A DNA stretch of 7,079 nt from assembly GCA_022571135.1 (NCBI GenBank), contig JACZYK010000135.1:1-7079 (forward strand), given 5' to 3'. This stretch comes from Bacteroidota bacterium (lineage in GTDB: Bacteria > Bacteroidota > Rhodothermia > Rhodothermales > UBA10348). The notes under the pieces are model-generated. The model worked only from the letters and a program-made list of their open reading frames with translations, searched no databases and had not been told where the DNA came from. Position 1 is the stretch's first letter, and the number at the start of each line of letters is the position of its first letter. Position numbers and translations under genes: made by a program. Shown here one piece after another: positions 1 through 4,410 of the stretch.

Positions 1-141
1 CTGGCCGGCGAGAAACGCGGCCTGTTCACCCGTGGGATAGATTCGTATTTTAAGCGCTCTTTTCAAGTTAGTGTGCTGCTCTTCAGAAGGAACTTAAATC
101 TTTGTATCCGCGCGAATATGAAAGGTTTCAGTCTTTTGTAA
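1..141 (+). other. Open frame at the left edge, possible tail of a broken upstream gene
   Basis: The first frame is open from base 1 to a TAA at 139-141 and begins LAGEKRGLFTRGIDSYF. I recognise no family. It may be the C-terminal remnant of a gene interrupted by the IS element to its right, or it may be chance. Codons after about residue 17 look less like normal coding sequence, so any true gene portion may end within the first 50 bases. The evidence is weak. Confidence 0.18.
3..22. repeat. GC-rich inverted repeat (hairpin) followed by GTTCAC
   Basis: Arms GGCC-g-GCG (3-10) and CGC-GGCC (16-22) pair around the loop AGAAA with one bulged base. Two bases after the hairpin comes TTCAC (25-29). 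The IS right-end repeats at 569-619 and 1725-1775 also have a bulged GC-rich hairpin directly followed by TTCAC. It could therefore be part of a related mobile-element end, but it is short and could be chance within coding sequence. Confidence 0.25.
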
Positions 142-155
142 ATAATTAGTGTGTC

Positions 156-551
156 ATGGATTTAATCAAGCGAAGAAATAGTGTCACAAGCCTTCAGGCG
201 CATCTTATCTTCACGACGAAATACCGGCGAAAAGTGCTTAAAGAGCAACACGTCGAATGCCTGCGATCCGCCATAGAATCGGCGTGTGAAAAGCTCGGCT
301 GCGCTCCTATAGAAATGGATGGAGGACGAGACCATATTCACATACTCATTCAATACCCGCCGAAGCTCTCTATCTCCACGCTCGTGAACAGTCTCAAGAC
401 AACGTCATCGCGAAGGCTCCACCAGGAGTATCCGCATCTTCGAAGCTCGGGCCAGGCGCTGTGGAGCAGGTCGTATTTAGCCAGCTCGATTGGCGGAGCG
501 CCCATTGAGGTTTTGCGAAAGTATATCGAGAATCAAAACACACCACGGTAA
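156..551 (+). CDS. tnpA: IS200/IS605-family transposase TnpA (Y1 HUH)
   Basis: This is a single-strand DNA transposase that cuts and rejoins IS200/IS605 ends as a dimer through a covalent phosphotyrosine link. The 131-residue protein shows the family layout: an N-terminal strand with LQAHLIFTTKYRRKV (residues 13-27), the HUH metal-binding pair in RDHIHIL (His60, His62), LWSRSYLASSIGGAP (residues 102-116), and the catalytic tyrosine in YIENQ (Tyr123), with Gln127 four residues later as in characterised members. All catalytic positions are present, so it could be active. It is at the short end for the family (roughly 130-155 aa), with little after the tyrosine helix. No clear Shine-Dalgarno precedes the ATG, which fits the poor translation typical of IS200 transposases. 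The gene is followed within 20 bases by the element's right-end hairpin. Confidence 0.93.
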   Translation: MDLIKRRNSVTSLQAHLIFTTKYRRKVLKEQHVECLRSAIESACEKLGCAPIEMDGGRDHIHILIQYPPKLSISTLVNSLKTTSSRRLHQEYPHLRSSGQALWSRSYLASSIGGAPIEVLRKYIENQNTPR

Positions 552-568
552 TCCAACGCGCAACCCGG

Positions 569-619
569 CGCCTCATATCCCCGCCTATGAAGGCGAGGGT
601 TCACGGCGCAACACGCTGA
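569..619. repeat. IS200-type right end, copy 1 (hairpin)
   Basis: A bulged hairpin, CCCCGCC (579-585) with GGCGAGGG (592-599) around a TATGAA loop, is directly followed by TTCACGGCG. The first 40 bases (569-608) are identical to 1725-1764, and the whole 51 bases differ from 1725-1775 at two positions. Its place just after tnpA and its bulged subterminal hairpin match the right end that Y1 transposases recognise. Confidence 0.75.
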
Positions 620-636
620 ACTTATCCTATTTTTGT

Positions 637-656
637 ACGTACTCAATTGCGTACGT
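637..656. promoter_or_regulatory. 20-bp palindrome, probable YefM operator
   Basis: The sequence ACGTAC-T-CAATTG-C-GTACGT is a 20-bp palindrome with a single mismatched pair (643/650), centred 34 bases before the yefM start. YefM/Phd antitoxins and their toxin complexes repress their own operon by binding palindromes here, and the known YefM site has a TGTACA core; this one has TGTACG. The identity of the operator is inference from position and symmetry. A clear -10/-35 pair is not obvious around it. Confidence 0.6.
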
Positions 657-679
657 TGTGAAAAATCCTGGAGAGCACG

Positions 680-922
680 ATGAAAACAATTAATGTTACT
701 AAGGCACGAGCCAATCTTTATCGACTTTTGGATGAAGCCGCTGAGACACATGAAGCAATTCAGATTACCGGAAAAAGGACAAATGCTATTCTTGTTTCGG
801 AGGAGGATTGGAGAGCTATCGAAGAAACACTTTACTTAACCTCAATCCCAGGGATTCGGCAATCAATTATTGAAGGAATGCAAACTCCTACTGAAGAATG
901 CGTTGAGGAATTAGATTGGTGA
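680..922 (+). CDS. yefM: YefM/Phd-family antitoxin
   Basis: This antitoxin is expected to bind and block the YoeB-type RNase encoded by the next gene and to repress the shared operon. The 80-residue protein has the YefM layout: an N-terminal DNA-binding/dimerisation region with VTKARANLYRLLDEAAE (residues 6-22), IQITGKR (27-33), AILVSEEDWRAIEETLYL (36-53), then SIPGIRQSI and an acidic C-terminal tail that would wrap the toxin. The length is normal. A GGAGAG (670-675) sits four bases before the ATG. Its TGA overlaps the GTG start of the toxin gene, so the pair is translationally coupled. A degraded second copy lies at about 2150-2344. Confidence 0.93.
   Translation: MKTINVTKARANLYRLLDEAAETHEAIQITGKRTNAILVSEEDWRAIEETLYLTSIPGIRQSIIEGMQTPTEECVEELDW
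905..909 (+). promoter_or_regulatory. Ribosome binding site for yoeB, inside yefM
   Basis: GAGGA lies nine bases before GTG 919-921. It supports GTG at 919 over the in-frame TTG at 916, which would leave only six bases of spacing and is a rarer start codon. Confidence 0.5.
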
Positions 923-1182
923 AATGGAGACTCGTTTATACCAAGGAAGCTCAGAAAGATGCCAAGAAAGTTCGAGATTCTGGACTTAAACAGCGAGTAA
1001 TAAAACTCATAGAAATAATAGAAAATGATCCATTTCAATCTCCTCCGTCATACGAAAAATTAATTGGAGACCTGACAGGAGCTTATTCCCGGAGAATTAA
1101 TATTCAACATCGGCTCGTTTATCAGGTTGATGAGGAAAAACGAATTGTAAAAATCATCAGGATGTGGACGCATTATGAATGA
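919..1182 (+). CDS. yoeB: YoeB-family toxin (ribosome-dependent mRNA interferase)
   Basis: This is a RelE-superfamily endoribonuclease that cuts mRNA in the ribosomal A site, mainly at the start of translation. From the GTG start it is 87 residues, the usual length for this group. Residues known to matter in E. coli YoeB have counterparts here: Glu46 (in SYEKLIGDL), Arg65 (in IQHRLVYQV) and the C-terminal His-Tyr pair (His85, Tyr86 in MWTHYE). The family block GAYSRRINIQHRLVY is complete, so the toxin appears catalytically intact. Its start overlaps the yefM stop by three bases (GTGA), the standard arrangement for co-translation with the antitoxin. Expression is expected from the palindrome-controlled promoter upstream of yefM. 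Confidence 0.93.
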   Translation: MKWRLVYTKEAQKDAKKVRDSGLKQRVIKLIEIIENDPFQSPPSYEKLIGDLTGAYSRRINIQHRLVYQVDEEKRIVKIIRMWTHYE

Positions 1183-1271
1183 CCCGCTCCGTCTAACAAT
1201 CACTCTGTCGGATCTCGCGCCGGGGCGGGACGGGTGAGTTTATCCGTTCTGCGCCTGAACCTGTCTCGTCT

Positions 1272-1630
1272 TTGACAACTGCGAGAGAGTATCATCACAT
1301 TCCTCAACATTTTCCTTTGATGATCGAGATCAGCTCTTTCACGGTCATCTGGCCGATACCTACGATGATGTTTACTTTGAAGGCCGGTCTGTGGAGGAGT
1401 TGGAGCGGGCCTTTCACGAGGCGGTTGATGACTACCTGGCATATTGCGAAGAGAGCGGCAGAGCGCCGACGAAGCCGTTTTCGGGCCGGCTCAACGTTCG
1501 CCTGAATGTGGAGTTGCACCGGCGCGCCCATGTTACGACACGTCGTCGGGGCATAAGTCTGAACAGGCTGATAACGGAGGCGTTAAGCGGGGCGCTTGGC
1601 GAAGAGGACGGGAATCTGAGGCGAGTTTGA
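1272..1630 (+). pseudogene. hicB: HicB-family antitoxin with a broken N-terminus
   Basis: In one frame, bases 1304-1630 read as a HicB-type antitoxin: FSFDDRDQLFHGHL, then YFEGRSVEELERAFHEAVDD, then a ribbon-helix-helix tail with RLNVRLNVELHRRAHV and RRGISLNRLITEALSGAL. This combines the degenerate HicB dsRBD-like fold with a DNA-binding C-terminus. The frame has no ATG, GTG or TTG between its preceding stop (1256-1258) and the GTG at 1391, which lies inside the conserved SVEEL motif and is not a believable start. A TTG at 1272 lies in another frame, so a one-base indel near 1300-1316 could have disconnected the start. No hicA toxin is visible in the preceding 100 bases. The C-terminal domain may still be made from GTG 1391 (79 aa). 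Confidence 0.7.
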
Positions 1631-1724
1631 ATTATACCACTCCTTCCTCTCCTGGCGCTCATGATTGTTGTGGGGTTGCCCCGGATGTCGTCAAGGAAAT
1701 GATAGTACCTACCGACTCCTCCTC

Positions 1725-1775
1725 CGCCTCATATCCCCGCCTATGAAGGCGAGGGTTCACGGCGTAAAACGCTGA
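1725..1775. repeat. Orphan IS200-type right end, copy 2 (hairpin)
   Basis: This repeats 569-619 with two differences in 51 bases, including the bulged hairpin CCCCGCC/GGCGAGGG and the following TTCACGGCG. No transposase gene lies in the 90 bases to its left; the nearest reading frame is the hicB remnant. It is in the same orientation as copy 1, so the two form direct repeats about 1.16 kb apart that bracket yefM-yoeB and hicB. It is either the relic of a second element or the end of a longer unit carrying the toxin-antitoxin genes. Confidence 0.7.
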
Positions 1776-1805
1776 GTGAGAAAAATCTGTACCCGAATTT
1801 TACTC

Positions 1806-2153
1806 ATGGCTTTTAGCGATACAGAAACATTGCATCTGGAAAAAACGATTAGCTCCTTCCTGGATAAGCGACGTCCTCCCGTTGAGATTTGAAACGAACT
1901 TGACCTCGGCTGTAGAATTGATCGACAGAGTGTAGAAGTTTTCGAGATCAGGCCGCTGTGGCGGAATCTGGAAGAGACAATTGAATCACCGGTAGCCAAA
2001 GCGACCTATGTCCGGACGATCGGTCTGTGGAAGGTGTTCTGGATGCGACGGGACCTGAAGTGGCATCGGTATGATCCGAGCCCTGTCGTAGGATCCCTGG
2101 ATCGGTTTTTGAATATCGTGGATGCGGATGAGAATCATTGTTTTTTTGGATGA
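1806..2153 (+). pseudogene. DUF3024 protein with one in-frame TGA
   Basis: Reading from ATG 1806 gives MAFSDTETLHLEKTI, then LDKRRPPVEI, a TGA (1890-1892, codon 29), then NELDLGCRIDRQSVEVFEI, PVAKATYVRTIGLWKVFWM, RRDLKWHRYDP and a C-terminal VDADENHCFFG before the real stop. Both sides of the TGA lie in one frame and match the DUF3024 family, a roughly 110-120 residue protein of unknown function; full length here would be 115 residues. Family members usually have an arginine at this point as I recall, so CGA to TGA is the simplest explanation. No other damage is evident, which suggests recent inactivation, recoding or a base-calling error. No clear ribosome binding site precedes the ATG. Confidence 0.75.
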
Positions 2154-2344
2154 CGTACACAGATCGAGGAAATTCTGTAGGCTCGAACAACCGGATTCGA
2201 CTTCGTTACACTACATTTTCTGATAGGGTGGCCAAATCCTCTCCACAGATTGCCGGTAAAAGACGAATGCTGTTCTTGTTTCGGAAGAGGATTGGAGCGC
2301 TACTGAAGAAACATTACTTAACCTCAATCCCGGGGATTCGACAA
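2150..2344 (+). pseudogene. Degraded second yefM antitoxin gene
   Basis: Bases 2246-2344 align to 761-862 of the intact yefM with about ten substitutions over 99 bases plus deletions of one and two bases. Corrected, this reads QI-AGKR-TNAVLVSEEDW, then YLTSIPGIRQ. Several differences are at third codon positions, so the two genes diverged as functional copies before this one decayed. Upstream, GGCTCGAA (2174-2181) and TCGACTT recall the start of the YefM helix, and ATGACGTACACA at 2150 is a plausible old start overlapping the DUF3024 stop, but this part is scrambled. The C-terminal toxin-binding tail is missing: homology stops after IRQ, and a PIN-domain frame begins six bases later. It cannot encode a functional antitoxin. 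Confidence 0.7.
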
Positions 2345-2349
2345 CGAAG

Positions 2350-2705
2350 GTACAGCGCATTTACATCGATACGTCCGTCATTGGTGGCTGTCATGATGAC
2401 GAGTTTGCACCCTGGTCGAATGGTCTTTTGCATGACTTCCAACTTGGCAGCTTCAAACCCATACTCTCTGTAACGGTTGCTCTTGAGATCGCCGAAGCAC
2501 CGGAGGATGAAAGGCGACGCCGAATTGCTAAACCTCGACCATGAACTACTGGAAGTTTCGGCGGACGCCGCGGCACCGACTGACGTGTATCAGCGGCGAG
2601 GAATTCTCACACCCAAATTCTAGATGACGGTCTTCACATCGCTCTGGCGACCATAGCCGAGGTAGATGTCAGTGAGCTCGATCTTTCATCGCGAACACAC
2701 ATCCG
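2350..2705 (+). pseudogene. PIN-domain toxin/ribonuclease remnant (VapC-like), frameshifted
   Basis: The first frame from 2350 reads QRIYIDTSVIGGCHDDEFAP, WSNGLLHDFQLGSFKPILS, VALEIAEAPEDERRRRI. The +1 frame (from 2528) continues LDHELLEVSADAA and YQRRGILTPKF. The third frame (from 2623) gives DDGLHIALATIAEVDV. Together these match, in order, a PIN-domain protein of about 130-145 residues whose acidic metal ligands are the Asp in YIDTSV, the Glu in ALEIAEAP and the Asp in DDGLHIALAT. At least two indels (near 2527 and near 2621) break it, and a TAG appears in the second frame. Past about 2670 the match is poor, with a possible worn LVSWNF motif near 2675. It has no start codon of its own and abuts the broken yefM copy, so the pair is a dead hybrid module. 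Confidence 0.72.
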
Positions 2706-2871
2706 TTGCGGCCGGGGGCGGTGGAGAAGGATTCCTTGGTGTTATCGTTGGGGATACAGCTACATGAGCGAAAACGGAGTCGCAGTAATTGCGTTGAATT
2801 CTCTTGGCCCGTGACGGACGGCCGCCGTATCAGAAAAAGCTTTCACAAGATCACGCTTCACGCACCTAATC
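2706..2871. other. Unassigned sequence between PIN remnant and the minus-strand gene
   Basis: I see no gene I can support here. Short open stretches exist on the plus strand (for example one containing GGEGFLGVIVGDTAT ending at a TGA near 2766), but none matches a family I know. It is probably worn remnant DNA. Confidence 0.3.
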
Positions 2872-3738
2872 TCACTTGTCGGCAAGCCATCCTGCCGGAA
2901 ATTGAATCAGTTCTCGAAACAGCGGTGTTGATCGTACGAACGCCATTTCGTCCGAACCGGGGTCTTTATCGCTGAATTCGACCAGGCCGAAAAAGCCCCA
3001 TAATTGAACTACGACGTGGATGACATAGATGGTAATCAAATAGTCCAAGGCCTCGACGGAATCGTCATCGCCCACCAGGTCTAGAGCTCTCATCGGAAAC
3101 GCGCCGTAAAACCCGCTCGCATAATCCGCCGGTGACACGAACGCATCACCGCGGCGTGCCAACTGAAAAAGCGTGAAGCAGAAAACGTCCTGAAACGGGT
3201 CATACTCGTAGAATGAGGGCCAGTATGCCCAGTTAAAGTCGAGCGCATACGATCGGAAAAGGTCCGGATAGATGGCATCGTATCCGCTCTCTTTAAGCTG
3301 TCTTTTGCACGCGCTACTCAGGATGAATTTATTGGCGTACGTGCGCAGGTTCCCCGACACTTCCAGCACATCCCGGGCCGCACGGACGATGGGCGCGTCC
3401 ATCTCCGTACGCACTCGTACGCGTTCGAGCAGCCCGTCGTAAGGTCGCATCTGCCTGAACTTATTGTAGATGCGCGCGGCCAGTTTCGGCTGCAGCTCGC
3501 GACTTTGTGTGCACGAAACGTCTTTACCCGCTTCGATGGCCTGGCGCATTTCGTGAAGCATCATCAGAACGGGTACGCCCGGCCCCGCCTCGACACGATC
3601 GGCAATTCGGATGGTACGCGGCATATTGAACGGTGCATACAGCACGGCGTTCATCTGATTTGGGGAGAGCCCCTCGAAGGCCTCAGTGGGCCTGTCATTT
3701 CCTCGTTGCCAGGGACGTTGAATTGAAAGATGATGCAC
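2872..3738 (-). CDS. Hypothetical protein with GLSPNQM motif
   Basis: The product is 288 residues from a GTG start (3736-3738). I recognise the layout of a family usually annotated as hypothetical: RPTEAFEGLSPNQMNAVLY near the N-terminus (residues 17-35), then PVLMMLHEMRQAIEAGKDVS with CTQSRELQPKLAARIYN, which resembles a small winged-helix-like segment. Further on come LDFNWAYWPSFYEYDPFQDV, FYGAFPMRALDLV, VVQLWGFFGLVEF and the closing VRSTPLFRELIQF. There is no signal peptide or clear membrane span. The start is uncertain: the frame is open back to a stop at 3799-3801, only a weak AGG precedes the GTG, and no better start exists. The gene ends at 2872 with a family-like C-terminus, so it looks full length. 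Function is unknown. It faces the opposite way to the toxin-antitoxin genes around it. Confidence 0.7.
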   Translation of the reverse strand: MHHLSIQRPWQRGNDRPTEAFEGLSPNQMNAVLYAPFNMPRTIRIADRVEAGPGVPVLMMLHEMRQAIEAGKDVSCTQSRELQPKLAARIYNKFRQMRPYDGLLERVRVRTEMDAPIVRAARDVLEVSGNLRTYANKFILSSACKRQLKESGYDAIYPDLFRSYALDFNWAYWPSFYEYDPFQDVFCFTLFQLARRGDAFVSPADYASGFYGAFPMRALDLVGDDDSVEALDYLITIYVIHVVVQLWGFFGLVEFSDKDPGSDEMAFVRSTPLFRELIQFPAGWLADK

Positions 3739-3979
3739 AACCTGGAAAATATTGTGATGGACGATACCAACCGCCAGCCGAGAATGGCGGTGCCGCCGTC
3801 AAGCGGACAAGAGCAAGATGAGATGTCGAGTTTCCTCGATTCGTTTGATAAACCCGGATGTGCAGGATGGGGCACACGGGAAAGTCCCTGTTGTTGTCCA
3901 ACACTGCGTATCGCCAGGTAATCGGACACCCTTCTTCGCTAATAGGCGCATCTTAATGAGAACAAATTCTATCAAGGTT
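3739..3979. other. Intergenic region, no confident gene
   Basis: This 241-base gap separates the minus-strand hypothetical gene from the DUF433 gene. Short frames on both strands are open here, but none contains motifs I recognise. The frame leading into DUF433 is open back to 3818, yet its residues before MNWAEH are unlike the family and probably not translated. It presumably holds the divergent promoters of the two flanking genes; I cannot place them with confidence. Confidence 0.4.
3770..3791. repeat. Perfect 7-bp inverted repeat upstream of the minus-strand gene
   Basis: ACCGCCA (3770-3776) and TGGCGGT (3785-3791) form a perfect stem around an eight-base loop. It sits 32 bases before the GTG start of the minus-strand gene. 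No T-run follows on either strand, so it is not a standard terminator. A regulator site or 5' mRNA hairpin is possible. Confidence 0.35.
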
Positions 3980-4207
3980 ATGAATTGGGCTGAACACATT
4001 GTTGTCGATCCCAACGTATGCCATGGAAAAGCTTGCTTCTCCGACGCACGTATCCCCGATTCGGTTGTGCTTGACAACCTCGCTGTTGGACTCACCGTGG
4101 AAGATATTCTAGGTAGCTATCCTTCTTTGAGTCTGGAGGCTATTCGAGCCGCCGTTGCATATGCTGCCGAACTGACGCGAGAACGTATCGTTGCCCTGCC
4201 GTCATAG
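3980..4207 (+). CDS. DUF433-family antitoxin-like protein
   Basis: The 75-residue protein starts MNWAEHIVVDPNVCHGKACF and continues SDARIPDSVVLDNLAVGLTV, EDILGSYPSLSLEAIRAAV and AYAAELTRERIVALP. This is the complete DUF433 pattern: an N-terminal 'I..DP.VCHGK.C..G.RIPVSVILDNL' strand-turn region and a helix-turn-helix-like C-terminal half. DUF433 proteins are small winged-helix-like proteins often encoded just upstream of DUF5615 Mut7-C/PIN-like proteins and regarded as the antitoxin of the pair, as here, where the partner begins eight bases after the stop. I chose ATG 3980 because family homology starts there; ATG 3956 would add eight unlike residues. AAGG at 3974-3977 is close but usable. 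The usual glycine in 'KGTRIP' is replaced (SDARIP). Confidence 0.85.
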   Translation: MNWAEHIVVDPNVCHGKACFSDARIPDSVVLDNLAVGLTVEDILGSYPSLSLEAIRAAVAYAAELTRERIVALPS

Positions 4208-4215
4208 CATTGCTC

Positions 4216-4410
4216 ATGCAGTTCAAGACAGACGAAAATCTGCCTGCCGAAGTCGCCGAGATGCTGCGCCAGAATGGCCACGATGCTTTAAGTGTCAACG
4301 ACCAGGCTCTTTTGGGTGAAACCGATAAGAGATTGTTCTCGATTTGCAGCCAGGAATTTCGAGTGTTGATGATTCTTATTGGTTTGCGACGGTTAGCAGT
4401 GCTTCTCTGA
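4216..4410 (+). pseudogene. DUF5615 (Mut7-C/PIN-like) toxin, C-terminally truncated
   Basis: The N-terminus MQFKTDENLPAEVAEMLRQN is the hallmark of DUF5615 proteins, with the conserved acidic pair in DEN (Asp6, Glu7). It continues GHDALSVNDQALLGETDKRL and FSICSQEFRVLM. After about residue 50 family members go on to a TLDxDF acidic strand and a further 50-60 residues. Here the frame instead reads ILIGLRRLAVLL and stops at 4408-4410, running antisense into the end of the peptidase gene. The second half, including half of the presumed active site, has been lost, so this is probably inactive. It lies eight bases after the DUF433 stop, the normal operon order. The breakpoint is near 4366-4376. Confidence 0.78.

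Larger units (their letters stand above)
96..619 (+). mobile_element. IS200/IS605-family insertion sequence, left boundary unresolved
   Basis: The element consists of a Y1 transposase gene followed by a hairpin-bearing right end. IS200/IS605 elements have no terminal inverted repeats and make no target duplication; their ends are single-strand hairpins read by the HUH transposase. The right end is supported because the same 51-base sequence recurs at 1725-1775, and homology between the copies fades at about 619. The left end is a guess. An imperfect stem AAATCTTT (96-103) with AAAGGTTT (121-128) lies upstream of the gene, but no second left-end copy is present to confirm it. There is no tnpB/IscB accessory gene, so this is the minimal, tnpA-only IS200 layout. 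Confidence 0.6.

Noticed and set aside
96..128. Stem AAATCTTT/AAAGGTTT upstream of tnpA as a firm IS left end
   Set aside because: It is A/T-rich, has a 17-base loop and a G-T pair, and no second copy exists to confirm it. Used only as a tentative left limit.
1183..1258. hicA toxin remnant or terminator between yoeB and hicB
   Set aside because: No hicA motif could be read in any frame, and the GC-rich stretch does not form a clean stem followed by T residues.
1391..1630. A 79-aa gene starting at GTG 1391 as the full HicB
   Set aside because: The start falls inside the conserved SVEEL motif and clear HicB homology extends about 29 codons upstream, so it is not the original start.
569..1775. 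CRISPR array based on repeated 40-base identical units
   Set aside because: Only two copies occur, 1.16 kb apart, with genes between them and a bulged IS-type hairpin; there is no spacer periodicity.
2770..2870. Integron attC-type site downstream of the PIN remnant
   Set aside because: Short G/C palindromic pieces are present, but no paired R/L core sites with the expected spacing could be found.
3651..3929. Minus-strand frame upstream of the hypothetical gene as a separate gene
   Set aside because: It overlaps the hypothetical gene out of frame and has no motif or length pattern that I recognise.
3818..3979. N-terminal extension of the DUF433 protein back to ATG 3818
   Set aside because: The extra residues do not resemble the family, which normally starts at the MNWAEH-type motif.
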